NCBI RefSeq assembly: GCF_003634215.1
Contig: NZ_RBWX01000007.1
Span: 360,001 to 424,000, forward strand
DNA length: 64,000 bases
Direction: 5' to 3'
From: Sphingosinicella microcystinivorans
GTDB lineage: Bacteria > Pseudomonadota > Alphaproteobacteria > Sphingomonadales > Sphingomonadaceae
The notes below the pieces were generated by a model. That model ran no database searches and was not told the DNA's origin. It saw only the letters and a list, made by a program, of their open reading frames with translations. How positions within the stretch are numbered: the first letter of the stretch is position 1; each line of letters begins with the position of its first letter. The position numbers and the translations under genes were made by a program. Positions 37,773-45,955 of the stretch are shown piece by piece.

Positions 37773-38417
37773 ATGTGCAACCTCTACACCGTCAACGTGA
37801 GCGCGGCCGACATCGCCGACGCCTTCAATGCCCGGATGCCGACTGCCTTCAATGCCGCGCAGGGCGACGTGTATCCCGGCGCCCCCGGCATGGTGGTGCG
37901 CGAGGCCGACGGCGGGCGCGTGGTGCAGGCAATGACGTGGGGATTCCCGCTGCCACAAAAGAGCAAGAAAACCGGCCTGCCGATCAAGCCCAAGCCGGTG
38001 AACAATATCGCCGACCTGTCCAGCTTCATGTGGCGCCATATCGCGCACCGTCCAGAACACCGCTGCCTGATCCCGCTCACCGGCTTTGCCGAGGCCGAAG
38101 GCGAACAAGGCGCCAAGACGCGGACGTGGTTTCGGGTGAAGGGACAGCCCGTGTTCGCGTGGGCCGGGATGTGGAAGGACAGCGACGAGTGGGGCGCTGT
38201 CTATTCGGGGCTGATGACCAATTGCAACGCGGTCGTCGAGCCGGTGCATCATCGGATGCCGGTCCTATTGCTCCCGGATGAGTGGGAGCGCTGGCTGCAC
38301 GGCTCGCTGGACGACGTGCGGGGCTTTCAGGACCGGACTTTCCCGGCGGGGCTTACCGAAATCGAGCGGACGGTGGAGCCGTGGCTGCGTCGGAAAGCTC
38401 CCGAGCTTCACCTGTAA
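37773..38417 (+). CDS. SRAP / YedK-type abasic-site processing protein
   Basis: 214 residues with all hallmark sites: MCNLYTV puts Cys2 at the mature N-terminus, KPVNNIADL supplies the Asn, RCLIPLTGFAEAEGE the Glu, and VEPVHHRMPVLLLPDEWERWL the His. YedK forms a thiazolidine crosslink with abasic sites in ssDNA and shields them during replication. Phages and mobile elements often carry such genes. It overlaps the convergent thermonuclease-like gene by 10 bp. The truncated, residue-deficient relative lies just upstream. Confidence 0.88.
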   Translation: MCNLYTVNVSAADIADAFNARMPTAFNAAQGDVYPGAPGMVVREADGGRVVQAMTWGFPLPQKSKKTGLPIKPKPVNNIADLSSFMWRHIAHRPEHRCLIPLTGFAEAEGEQGAKTRTWFRVKGQPVFAWAGMWKDSDEWGAVYSGLMTNCNAVVEPVHHRMPVLLLPDEWERWLHGSLDDVRGFQDRTFPAGLTEIERTVEPWLRRKAPELHL

Positions 38418-38830
38418 CGGCGTGCCATCCCTGCGCGCACCATCGCCTTATTGAGGTCTACCCCGCCCGACACGCACCGCGCCAACGCCCGGCCGTAAGT
38501 ATCCCGCCCCGTCACCGTGCAACGCACCTCGCCGCGCGTGAGGGAGCGTAGATAGTCCCTCGACGCCACCGCACGGCCCTCATGGCAATCCGAACGTGCC
38601 CTTCGGCCGTCCTTGCAACGGGGACTGTCGGCCATCTCAGGTGCATCAATGCCCACCAGCCGGACCCGTTCGCCCTGGCACCGCAGGCTGTCCCCGTCGT
38701 GGACCGAAGGAGCGATGCAAGAGAGGATGAGGGCAGCGGCGAACACGGCGGAACTTTCAGGGGCTATCGGTGGACCTTCAGGGCCTCCACCTACTCCGCC
38801 CGTCGCGCTGCCGATAGAGGGGCGTTGCAA
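38408..38830 (-). CDS. Thermonuclease-family (SNase-like) protein
   Basis: The SNase core reads VHDGDSLRC, VRLVGIDAPEM, and GRDTYGRALARC with catalytic-type Arg/Asp positions, then LNKAMVRAGMARRYR, the usual C-terminal helix. The ORF is 140 residues from ATG 38830. An internal GTG at 38746 would give a 112-residue protein starting with a hydrophobic signal-like segment (VFAAALILSCIA), which suits an exported or lipid-anchored nuclease better. It runs against the SRAP gene with overlapping stops. Confidence 0.78.
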   Translation of the reverse strand: MQRPSIGSATGGVGGGPEGPPIAPESSAVFAAALILSCIAPSVHDGDSLRCQGERVRLVGIDAPEMADSPRCKDGRRARSDCHEGRAVASRDYLRSLTRGEVRCTVTGRDTYGRALARCVSGGVDLNKAMVRAGMARRYR

Positions 38831-38843
38831 GAATGTTCCTCTT

Positions 38844-39050
38844 ATGTTCTCTTTGGCCCATGTCCCGAATCGATCCCACCGAACTCGCCTCGCTAATTCT
38901 CACCGCGCCCCTCTAGGTGCCCGCATCGGTCTTGCAACGCACAGTGAAGGCGCCCGGAAGGATGCCGCGCGGGCGCTTGCCGAAAACGTCGTGCGGCGGC
39001 TCGAAGGTGCGCCTGAGGTGGACCAAAACCAACTTCGGCTCCCCATCTAG
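38844..39050 (+). CDS. Small protein, doubtful
   Basis: 68 residues in frame with a stop at 39050. The C-terminal half (RKDAARALAENVVRRLEG) is a plausible amphipathic helix, but no clear RBS or family supports it. Divergent from the thermonuclease-like gene. Confidence 0.25.
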   Translation: MFSLAHVPNRSHRTRLANSHRAPLGARIGLATHSEGARKDAARALAENVVRRLEGAPEVDQNQLRLPI

Positions 39051-39066
39051 CCCACTCCCGGCGCCC

Positions 39067-39438
39067 ATGCCGTTCACCCGCGAACAGATGATCTACAAGG
39101 CCGTCGTGGCGCTGGACGAGTCTATCGGCGAATACACCGGCGAGAAGCCCCGGCCGACCTTCGCGCTGCGGTTCTGCCTCGCGTATCTCTACAGCCAGAG
39201 TGACGGCAACCGGCTGCCCTACGATGAGTTTTGGAAAGCCTTGAGCTACGAGGGGCACGGTGGTCAGGATGAGGATGCGACGAACTACGTGCGGGAGACC
39301 CGGCTGCGGGGATGCAGGAACGCCATCATGAAAAGCGTGGGCATGGGCGGGACGCCTGAAGTGTTTGAGGCGGTCGCGAGGGGGCACCGCCGAGGTAGCT
39401 TTTCTGACATATGTAAGGGTCGGAACTCGGCTGGCTAA
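39067..39438 (+). CDS. Conserved-looking hypothetical protein
   Basis: 123 residues from the ATG at 39067. MPFTREQMIYKAVVALDESIGEY, FALRFCLAYLYSQSDG and a compact helical core with an ETRLRGCRNAIM segment. It has the look of a small globular phage regulator or accessory protein, but I recognise no domain. Its stop overlaps that of the convergent gene by 4 bp. Confidence 0.5.
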   Translation: MPFTREQMIYKAVVALDESIGEYTGEKPRPTFALRFCLAYLYSQSDGNRLPYDEFWKALSYEGHGGQDEDATNYVRETRLRGCRNAIMKSVGMGGTPEVFEAVARGHRRGSFSDICKGRNSAG

Positions 39439-40145
39439 AGGTTTAGAGCCTTTAACGCCTCATCGAGTTCGAATGCTATTTGGCGGACAGAAGCGTGGTG
39501 TCCATTCATCAGCGGCTTTCCCGGACCCGCACCATGCGTCCATATCGAGGGCTTTCCGTTGTGAAGAGTGACCCTATCGTCGCCCAGCCGTGCTAGCCGA
39601 TTGTAGCCGCTGTCATTGAGCTGCCCGTCATAATGGCTGCCCCCGTCCTGATCCCTCATAGACAGGATGAGGCTTTCACGAGTCAGTTCGCCCTCGGGGT
39701 GGCGCCAGATGATATCTTTCCACCACACTTCAAATCGCACTCGCGGGAAATTCTCCACACCTTCAAAATTATTCGCACAATGAATGCCGTCGGCGTCGTT
39801 CTTCTTCATGCACAGTAGCGGCCCAAGACGCTCAACAACCATCGGCACCTTAAGGATGGCACTCCCCGCCATAAATACTGATTCAATGTGTCGTCTTGAA
39901 CACGGCAGCATAATTGAACTTTTAAACCCCAGCTGAGAAAGAAGAGAAACGGTGCGCCCTTTGTCATAGCAAATTATGTGAATGGTGCTTGAAAGTCGGC
40001 GCGCTTCTTCGAAATCTCCACTATCATAAAGGGCGGCAGATTTTCGCAAGAAGGATATTTGAACTTCTAGCTGCGAGAGAATTTCAGACCTTTGACGCCT
40101 GTGCATCAAGTGCTCCGTTGAAAAATATGCACGATAGAATTTCAT
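39435..40145 (-). CDS. Hypothetical protein of accessory region
   Basis: 236 residues. The N-terminal third holds LEVQISFLRKSAALYDSGDFEEARRLSSTIHIICYDKGRTVSLLSQLG, a helical unit seen in orphan proteins of bacterial accessory regions (from memory). The remainder is mixed alpha/beta, with WWKDIIWRHP and HASVRQIAFELDEALKAL at the end. More AT-rich than its neighbours. No catalytic motif recognised. Confidence 0.6.
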   Translation of the reverse strand: MKFYRAYFSTEHLMHRRQRSEILSQLEVQISFLRKSAALYDSGDFEEARRLSSTIHIICYDKGRTVSLLSQLGFKSSIMLPCSRRHIESVFMAGSAILKVPMVVERLGPLLCMKKNDADGIHCANNFEGVENFPRVRFEVWWKDIIWRHPEGELTRESLILSMRDQDGGSHYDGQLNDSGYNRLARLGDDRVTLHNGKPSIWTHGAGPGKPLMNGHHASVRQIAFELDEALKALNL

Positions 40146-40392
40146 GACAAATCGAGCTTGCCAATGGGCATTTAGCTTTCTCGAAGTTTAGCCCATTTCG
40201 CCCGTAAAACCGCTGCAAATCGCGGCAAGGGTGAACGAAACGGCTCCTCAGGTAGTCCTACCTACCCTGAGGACTCCTCGCGTGTTCTTGCGGCGTTTTG
40301 AGGGGGTTTCGGCGGTGAGCTGCCAAAGGCGTGTCCATGCAGAAGCCGGACAACAGAAGGGGGCAGGGCAAAGCCCCACCCCCGCAACGCTG
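40146..40392. other. Intergenic region, no gene seen
   Basis: About 250 bp between the start of the 39435 gene and the stop of the HTH gene. It includes a short CCTCAGG/CCTGAGG inverted repeat at 40245-40274. Promoters for the minus-strand gene should lie at its left end. Confidence 0.3.
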
Positions 40393-40641
40393 CTACAGAA
40401 AAGAAGGCTGGGACGGATCGCTGCCCCGCTTCCCTGTTTTCACTTCACTGATGCGGCCTTGGTTCCAGCCAAGGTCAGCCGCAATGTCGTGCTGCAAATG
40501 TCCCATCCGCAACCTGCGGCGGACTTCCGCATAAGCTTCTGTTGTCATCGGCTTGCGGGGCCGTTTCCCGTCGTCATTCTGACTCAACGCCAGTCTCCTC
40601 TGAGACAGACCGGCTTGACCGTGGGAGTCAGATGTGGGCAT
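40393..40641 (-). CDS. Small helix-turn-helix protein
   Basis: 82 residues from the ATG at 40641 with GGTGAG upstream. EVRRRLRMGHLQHDIAADLGWNQGRISEVKTGKR is a compact HTH of a kind found in small phage and rhizobial regulators (the 'NQGR-S-V' recognition helix). It lies about 360 bp inside attR, the usual sort of place for a control or directionality protein of a serine-recombinase element. The assignment to such a role is inference. Confidence 0.65.
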   Translation of the reverse strand: MPTSDSHGQAGLSQRRLALSQNDDGKRPRKPMTTEAYAEVRRRLRMGHLQHDIAADLGWNQGRISEVKTGKRGSDPSQPSFL

Positions 40642-40979
40642 AGCTCACCCCCGATCTGACTCCCGCCACGCGTGCCGGACTACCATCCCGCGAGGCCCTG
40701 TCGATCAGAGGGCTCAGCGTGCCACCGCTGGGCCCTCATCTATTCGACAGCGTCAAATCCCTTAATGTGGATAAGCAAACAGGTACGCAAGCAGAATCCA
40801 GAATTTCTTGAAAAGATTAGATTTTTCAGGGATTTATCAGGAGTCTAATTGGGTCTTTCTGAGGTGACCCACTACCTATTGTGTATTTGTTCTGTTCTCT
40901 CAAACCGAACATTCAACGGTCGTCCCTGTACCGAGTTCTGCAATGCTCCAAAATTTGCAGCTCAAGCTCGCGTATCTGA
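40642..40979. other. Right-end non-coding region of the element
   Basis: No gene apart from the frame read through from comM. It contains a hairpin at 40708-40737 (GAGGGC-T-CAGCG / CGCTG-G-GCCCTC) and an AT-rich stretch at 40780-40915. Confidence 0.4.
40708..40737. terminator. Terminator-like hairpin near right end
   Basis: GAGGGC and CAGCG pair with CGCTG and GCCCTC around a 6-nt loop with one symmetric mismatch. Eleven base pairs; the downstream side has no good T-run, so strength is doubtful. Confidence 0.4.
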
Positions 40980-41638
40980 TTGGGTCTTGACGTTCCCAAC
41001 ATGAGGAGGTTGTGACCACCGGCTGCCGCCACTTCGAGTGCGCGCTTGGCGGTTTCCTGGCCCTTCACGGCGGCGAGATCGGGGGCGTCGGCTGTATCTT
41101 CGGCGACCGAGGCCGTCGGCGGGCTGAGAAGCTGCGTGCCTTTCAGATGGTTGAGCAGGCTCAGGAGATCGGGCGCGGCGAGCACGTCGCAGCCCGCCCA
41201 TGCCGCTTCGCCGCCCTGCGCGGCCGGACAGATGAGGCCGAGGTCATTCGTCGAGGCATGGAGCGCGGCGAGGAGGACGCCGGGCACCGGGCTTACGCGC
41301 CCGTCGAGCGCGAGTTCGCCCACTGCCGCGTAGCCTGCGAGAGCTTCGAGATCGACGACGCCCATCGCGGCCAGCAGGCCGAGCGCAATGGGAAGGTCGT
41401 AGTGGCTGCCCTCCTTGGGGAGGTCTGCGGGCGAAAGGTTGACCGTGATGCGCTGGAAGGGAAGCGCGAGGCCGATCGCGGAAAGCGCCGCGCGCACGCG
41501 CTCCTGGCTTTCGGCCACGGCCTTGTCGGGCAGGCCGACGATGGTGAACTTGGCTCCCCCGCGCGCGATCTGCACCTGCACATCGATACTGCGCGCTTCA
41601 AGCCCGATGAACGCGACTGTCTGCACGCGCGCAACCAT
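40913..41638 (-). pseudogene. comM: comM, N-terminal fragment (disrupted by mobile element)
   Basis: Starts at ATG 41638 (MVARVQTVAFIGLEARSIDVQVQI) and carries the N-terminal ComM domain through IVGLPDKAVAESQERVRAAL, GLALPFQRITVNLSPADLPKEGSHYDLPIAL, and ends in EVAAAGGHNLL at the junction near 41005. Beyond it the frame runs into element DNA for about 30 foreign residues to a stop at 40913. It lacks Walker A and B and should not hydrolyse ATP. An upstream extension of the frame to 41824 is not family-like. Confidence 0.9.
40980..41030. other. attR, right element-chromosome junction
   Basis: On the minus strand, comM text ending CACAACCTC meets the crossover dinucleotide CT (plus-strand AG at 41004-41005), after which the element begins. 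The element arm AGACC ends exactly 21 nt past the core, mirroring the left arm. Confidence 0.8.
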
Positions 41639-41799
41639 GACCAGCTTCCCCCGTTGATGCATCGAAACGATCCACCGTGGGACCCCGGTAAAGTGCGTCA
41701 ACATTATCGTCAAACCCTTGGGGTTACGGCCTCTTTTTTGACACGCCGTGGGCGCACTCTGCGCAGCAGAGACGATTCGCACGCGCCCGAGGATTCCCC

Positions 41800-42090
41800 G
41801 TGACCACGCCTTCCACACCCGCACGCAAGCCGCGGCGGCCGCGCTCGCTCGCGCGCCGTGGCGCGGAGATGACAGCGGGCGTGATGCTTATGATTCTGTC
41901 GCCCATCATCGGCGGGCCACTGATTCCAGGGCCGTTCGGCTTCATCGGCTCTGCAATCGGCCTCGCGCTCGTGCTCAGGAACTCGCACGGCGCGCGCAAG
42001 CGCTATGTCGCGTTCAAGCGCCGTTATCCGAAGGCCGCGCACTGGGTGGACAAGGGACTTCGCCGCCGCAAAAAGCCGCGCGCGCAGTAA
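41800..42090 (+). CDS. Small membrane protein, unknown
   Basis: 96 residues. A basic N-terminus, two short hydrophobic segments (MTAGVMLMILSPIIGG and FGFIGSAIGLALVL) around a PLIPGPFG turn, and a basic tail ending KPRAQ. Divergent from comM with about 160 bp between starts. Many sphingomonads have a protein of this sort; I know no function. Confidence 0.6.
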   Translation: MTTPSTPARKPRRPRSLARRGAEMTAGVMLMILSPIIGGPLIPGPFGFIGSAIGLALVLRNSHGARKRYVAFKRRYPKAAHWVDKGLRRRKKPRAQ

Positions 42091-42108
42091 GCGCGGCCAC
42101 GCTTTCCG

Positions 42109-42137
42109 TTGACTTTGGGCGCGCGCTTGGCCTATGC
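42109..42137 (+). promoter_or_regulatory. Sigma-70-type promoter for rpmH-rnpA operon
   Basis: TTGACT at 42109-42114 and CTATGC at 42132-42137 with a 17-bp spacer, about 80 bp before the rpmH start. The position suits the ribosomal protein operon; the -10 element is imperfect. Confidence 0.45.
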
Positions 42138-42215
42138 GCTCGCCCGAAGGTTTCGGTCGCGATTGCGCGAGCACGCGTGCGCGGCCGTTTTTATTGATTC
42201 GATTCGCAAGAAGGC

Positions 42216-42689
42216 ATGTCCGATGAAGCGCACCTACCAACCGAGCAAGCTCGTCCGCAAACGGCGCCACGGCTTCCGCACGCGCTCGGCGACGCCGGGC
42301 GGCCGCAAGGTTCTGGCGGCCCGCCGCGCGCGCGGCCGCAAGCGGCTGTCGGCGTAGCTCCGAAGCCGGAGCGGCTCCGTGCGCGGCGCGACTTTCTCGC
42401 CGCGAACAAAGGACGCCGCGCCGTGACTGACGGCTTCATCCTGCTGGCCCGTGACCGCGCCGATGGCGGCGGTGTGCGTGTCGGCTTCACCGTCACCAAG
42501 AAGATCGGCAATTCGGTTGTCCGCAACCGGTTGAAGCGCCGCCTGCGTGCGCTGGTTTCCGAATCGATGCCTGCGCTCGCATCTCCCGCCCATGATTATG
42601 TGCTGATCGGCCGCGAGGCGGGGCTCACCCGTGATTATGCCGACTTGACCGCCGATCTGGCGCGCGCCGTGCGGAAGGTCGCGAGATGA
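42216..42689 (+). CDS. rnpA: Ribonuclease P protein component (frame overlaps rpmH)
   Basis: The core protein begins around [20 protein letters not shown] and has [25 protein letters not shown], with the RNR motif that contacts P RNA. The only ATG, GTG or TTG in frame before that core is ATG 42216, seven bases upstream of rpmH, so the whole of rpmH lies within the rnpA frame. The resulting N-terminal extension of about 50 residues is Arg/Pro/Gly-rich. This is the arrangement reported for Thermus. The shared AAGAAGG sits one base before this ATG and eight before rpmH. A non-standard internal start cannot be excluded. RnpA with M1-type RNA matures tRNA 5' ends. Confidence 0.85.
   Translation: MSDEAHLPTEQARPQTAPRLPHALGDAGRPQGSGGPPRARPQAAVGVAPKPERLRARRDFLAANKGRRAVTDGFILLARDRADGGGVRVGFTVTKKIGNSVVRNRLKRRLRALVSESMPALASPAHDYVLIGREAGLTRDYADLTADLARAVRKVAR
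42223..42357 (+). CDS. rpmH: 50S ribosomal protein L34
   Basis: 44 residues, [18 protein letters not shown] and onward, a near-universal L34 sequence ending GRKRLSA. AAGAAGG lies 8 nt upstream. L34 sits near the base of the 23S rRNA. The gene opens the conserved rpmH-rnpA-yidD-yidC run and is fully contained in the rnpA reading frame. Confidence 0.97.
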   Translation: MKRTYQPSKLVRKRRHGFRTRSATPGGRKVLAARRARGRKRLSA

Positions 42690-42970
42690 TCGGCAGGCTG
42701 GTCGCCCGGATGATGATCCTCGTGGCGCGCGGCTGGCAGCTCAGCTTTTCGGTGATCCTGCCGCCGACGTGTCGGTTTGCGCCGTCGTGCTCGGCATACG
42801 CCATCGAGGCGATCGAGCGGCATGGCCCTATCAAGGGTGGCGCGCTCGCGCTTCGTCGGATATTGCGCTGCCATCCGTGGGGCGGTTCGGGCTTCGATCC
42901 CGTCCCCGGTTCTGAATCCATAATGAAGTCGAGGCCCTGCTGCGGGCCGCAAGAAGGTGGTCGAGCTTGA
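42686..42970 (+). CDS. yidD: Membrane protein insertion efficiency factor
   Basis: 94 residues with the YidD signature: [33 protein letters not shown] and then [18 protein letters not shown]. The four-cysteine-like pattern CRFAPSCS...C is standard. It assists YidC in inserting membrane proteins. ATG overlaps the rnpA stop; the yidC TTG overlaps its stop. Confidence 0.95.
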   Translation: MIGRLVARMMILVARGWQLSFSVILPPTCRFAPSCSAYAIEAIERHGPIKGGALALRRILRCHPWGGSGFDPVPGSESIMKSRPCCGPQEGGRA

Positions 42971-44664
42971 GCGATAATCGCAACATGTTCCTGGCGATCC
43001 TGTTGTCGATCGTCGTGCTGTTCGGCTGGGCGGCGATCTCCGAGCGCTTCTTCCCGACGCCGAAGTCGAACGAACCCGTCAGCACCGCGCAGCAGACGGA
43101 CCCGGCCGCGCCGATCGCCGACACGCCTGCCACGCTGCGCGACCGTGCGGCCGTGATCGCGGAAGGCACGCGCGTCGCGATCCGCACGCCCGCGCTTTCG
43201 GGTTCGATCAACCTGACCGGCGCCCGCATCGACGATCTTTTGCTGCTGCGCCACGATGAGACGCTGAAGAAGGATTCGCCGAACGTCCGTCTGTTCTCGC
43301 CTTCGGGAACGCAGGGCGCCTATTTCGCGGAATTCGGCTGGACCGGTTCCTCAGGCCTGCCGAACGCCGAAACACGCTGGGCGGCAAACGCGCCGACGCT
43401 GACGCCGGAACAGTCGGTGACGCTGTCGTGGACGAACGATGCCGGACAGACCTTCCTGATCGCCCTGTCGGTAGACAAGGACTATCTGTTCACCGCGAAG
43501 CAGAGCGTCGTGAACAAAGGCGGCCAGGCACTCGTCGCGCGGCCCTATGGGCTTGTCGCGCGCGTCGGCACCGGGCCGGACAAGAGCACGTTCAACGCCC
43601 ACACCGGGCCGATCGGCGTGTTCGGCGGCAAGACCGACTACGACAATAATTACGACGACGTCGACGAAGCGCCGAACCGGCAACTCGATTTCCGTTCGAA
43701 GGGCGGCTGGATCGGCTTCACCGACAAATACTGGCTTTCCGCGCTGATCCCCGCGAACGACGCAACGTTCGACGGCAATTTCCGCGGCGGCGGCGACCAG
43801 CGGTATCAGGCCGGCGTGCGCGGCGAGCCGCTCGCGGTCGGCCCGGGCCAGACGGCTTCGACGACGATGCGCCTGTTCGCCGGCGCGAAGGAAGTGGACG
43901 TCCTCGATCGCTATCAGGACGATCTCGGCATCGTCCGGCTCGGCAGCGCGATCGACTGGGGCTGGTTCGAAGTCATCGCGAAGCCGATCTTTCACCTGCT
44001 CGACTGGCTGTTCGAAAAGGTCGGCAACCTCGGCGTCGCCATCATCTGCCTCACCATCCTGATCCGCTTCGTGCTGTTCCCGATCGCGAACAAGCAATAC
44101 GCCTCCATGGCGAAGATGCGTCAGGTGCAGCCGAAGATGAAGGCGCTGCAGGAGCGCTACAAGGACGACAAGCTAAAGCTCCAGCAGGAGATGATGGAGC
44201 TTTACAAGACGGAGAAGGTCAATCCGCTCGCGGGCTGCCTGCCGATTTTGCTGCAGATCCCCATCTTCTACGCGCTCTACAAGACGCTGTTCCTCGTCAT
44301 CGATATGCGTCACCAGCCGTTCTACCTGTGGATCAAGGATCTCTCCGCGCCCGATCCGCTGACGCCGGTGAACCTGTTCGGCCTGCTGCCCTTCACGCCG
44401 CCCACATGGATTGGCATCGGCGTGCTGCCGATCCTGCTGGGCATCACCATGTGGCTCCAGCAGAAGCTCAATCCGCAACCGCTCGACGAGATCCAGCAGA
44501 AGGTGTTCGCCATCCTGCCGTGGATGTTCATGATCATCATGGCGCCGTTTGCTGCGGGTCTGCAGCTCTACTGGACGGTGAACAACATCATTTCCATCGC
44601 GCAGCAGTGGGTGCTGATCCGCAAGCATCCGGCCCCGGCGCCGGAACCCGCAAAGGCGAAATGA
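42967..44664 (+). CDS. yidC: Membrane protein insertase YidC
   Basis: 565 residues from a TTG at 42967 that overlaps the yidD stop. N-terminal helix ([18 protein letters not shown]), a periplasmic beta-sandwich domain to about residue 340, then the five-helix insertase core with [21 protein letters not shown], a cytoplasmic hairpin [13 protein letters not shown], and [15 protein letters not shown]. It inserts and folds inner-membrane proteins alone or with Sec. engB overlaps its stop. Confidence 0.96.
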   Translation: MSDNRNMFLAILLSIVVLFGWAAISERFFPTPKSNEPVSTAQQTDPAAPIADTPATLRDRAAVIAEGTRVAIRTPALSGSINLTGARIDDLLLLRHDETLKKDSPNVRLFSPSGTQGAYFAEFGWTGSSGLPNAETRWAANAPTLTPEQSVTLSWTNDAGQTFLIALSVDKDYLFTAKQSVVNKGGQALVARPYGLVARVGTGPDKSTFNAHTGPIGVFGGKTDYDNNYDDVDEAPNRQLDFRSKGGWIGFTDKYWLSALIPANDATFDGNFRGGGDQRYQAGVRGEPLAVGPGQTASTTMRLFAGAKEVDVLDRYQDDLGIVRLGSAIDWGWFEVIAKPIFHLLDWLFEKVGNLGVAIICLTILIRFVLFPIANKQYASMAKMRQVQPKMKALQERYKDDKLKLQQEMMELYKTEKVNPLAGCLPILLQIPIFYALYKTLFLVIDMRHQPFYLWIKDLSAPDPLTPVNLFGLLPFTPPTWIGIGVLPILLGITMWLQQKLNPQPLDEIQQKVFAILPWMFMIIMAPFAAGLQLYWTVNNIISIAQQWVLIRKHPAPAPEPAKAK

Positions 44665-45305
44665 CCGGCATCAGCCCCCGGGAGGCGAACCGACTGTTCA
44701 CAGGGCCGATCGCCTTCGTGAAGTCGGCGCCGACGATGGACGACCTGCCCCCGGCGAACCTGCCGGAGGTGGCGTTCGCGGGGCGTTCGAATGTCGGCAA
44801 GTCGTCGCTGCTGAATGCGCTGACGGCGCGCAAGGGGCTTGCGCGCACATCGAACACGCCGGGCCGCACGCAGCTTCTCAACATCTTCGATGTCGGCGAA
44901 CCCGCCGTGCTGCGCCTCGTCGATATGCCCGGCTACGGCTATGCCGAGGCACCGAAGAAGATGGTGGACGCGTGGAAACGCGCGGTGTTCGATTATCTGC
45001 GCGGCCGCGCCAACCTGAAGCGCGTGCTGCTGCTGATCGACAGCCGTCGCGGCATCGGCAAGGTCGACGAGGATGTGATGGACATCCTGGATAGCGCTGC
45101 TGTCTCCTATCAGATCGTGCTCACCAAGACCGACAAGGTGAAGGAAAGCTGGGTGGCAAAGCTGCGCGAGGACCTGCCTGCGCTCCTGAAGCGGCATCCG
45201 GCTTCGTTTCCGAGCCTGCTTGCCACCAGCTCCGAAAAGAATCACGGCATTGAGGAACTGCGCGCCGCAGTGCTCGGCGCCGCGAAGGACGAGGGCGGCG
45301 TATGA
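44661..45305 (+). CDS. engB: GTP-binding ribosome biogenesis protein EngB (YihA/YsxC)
   Basis: 214 residues. G1 is [13 protein letters not shown]2-like [11 protein letters not shown]3 [13 protein letters not shown] and G4 TKTDK, all in the order of EngB. It takes part in 50S assembly. The ATG at 44661 overlaps the yidC stop, and the GST gene overlaps its own stop. Confidence 0.95.
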   Translation: MTGISPREANRLFTGPIAFVKSAPTMDDLPPANLPEVAFAGRSNVGKSSLLNALTARKGLARTSNTPGRTQLLNIFDVGEPAVLRLVDMPGYGYAEAPKKMVDAWKRAVFDYLRGRANLKRVLLLIDSRRGIGKVDEDVMDILDSAAVSYQIVLTKTDKVKESWVAKLREDLPALLKRHPASFPSLLATSSEKNHGIEELRAAVLGAAKDEGGV

Positions 45306-45955
45306 AACTCGTGATCGGCAACAGGCGCTATTCATCGTGGTCGCTGCGCGGCTGGCTCGCTGCGAAGCTGGCGGATATTCCCTTCGAAGAGGTGATGATC
45401 CCGCTGGATACGCCGGAGTTCACTGCCGCCAAGGCGGATGCGTCGCTGATGCCTTCAGGGACGGTGCCCGTGCTGTGGGACGGCAACGTCGCGGTGTGGG
45501 AGAGCCTCGCCATCATCGACTGGCTTGCCGACCGGGTGGGCCGCGATGTCTTCTGGCCGAAGGATAATGCCGCGCGGGCGCTCGCGCGCTCGATTGCGGC
45601 GGAGATGCACGCGGGCTTCGCCAATCTGCGCAGGCACTGCCCGATGAACACCGGCCGGACCTATCCGTCGTTCCCGCTGACGCAGGAGGTGGAGCGCGAC
45701 ATCGGCCGGATCGACGCGCTGTGGCGCGAGGCGCTGCACGGCTTCGGCGGCGAGGGTGGGCCTTTTCTGTTCGGCGCATTCGGCGCGGCGGATATCATGT
45801 ACGCCCCCGTCGTCACGCGCTTCCGCACGTACGATGTGCTGCTTTCAGACACGTCTGCCGCCTATGTGAACGCTGTTCTGGCGCATCCGCTGATGCAGGA
45901 CTGGTATGCCGGCGCGGATGCCGAGGACTGGCGGCTCGACCGAATCGAGTACTAG
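45302..45955 (+). CDS. Glutathione S-transferase family protein
   Basis: 217 residues. An N-terminal thioredoxin-like domain begins [23 protein letters not shown] with SSWS at the usual active-site loop, and the substrate-binding [26 protein letters not shown] follows. The C-terminal part is all-helical. It probably conjugates glutathione to electrophiles; the substrate is unknown. It overlaps engB by 4 bp and converges on the TlpA-like gene by 4 bp. Confidence 0.88.
   Translation: MKLVIGNRRYSSWSLRGWLAAKLADIPFEEVMIPLDTPEFTAAKADASLMPSGTVPVLWDGNVAVWESLAIIDWLADRVGRDVFWPKDNAARALARSIAAEMHAGFANLRRHCPMNTGRTYPSFPLTQEVERDIGRIDALWREALHGFGGEGGPFLFGAFGAADIMYAPVVTRFRTYDVLLSDTSAAYVNAVLAHPLMQDWYAGADAEDWRLDRIEY

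Larger units (their letters stand above)
25219..41004 (+). mobile_element. Serine-recombinase integrative element in comM (about 15.8 kb)
   Basis: The element is bounded by attL and attR inside comM. It carries a large serine recombinase at the left end, two antirepressor genes, a podovirus-type virion-protein module (28875-33376), a small serine recombinase, a set of accessory genes (34882-40145) and a small HTH gene near the right end. I see no capsid, portal, terminase, tail, integrase of the tyrosine type, replication initiator or conjugation gene, so it is not a complete known prophage or ICE. Most genes run left to right; the FRG gene, the thermonuclease gene, the 39435 gene and the HTH gene run the other way. 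Removal at the AG core would rebuild a 501-codon comM. Confidence 0.88.

Noticed and set aside
40231-40659. 142-codon plus-strand frame opposite the small HTH gene.
   Set aside because: The minus-strand product has a clear HTH; the plus-strand text has no features and no ribosome binding site.
25219-41004. Integrative conjugative element or insertion sequence.
   Set aside because: No relaxase, type IV secretion, coupling protein or DDE transposase is recognisable, and there are no terminal inverted repeats or target duplication beyond the 2-bp core.
24348-41824. The two comM pieces as two separate functional genes.
   Set aside because: Neither alone has the full ComM domain order, each has a foreign tail beyond the junction, and they rejoin exactly in frame.
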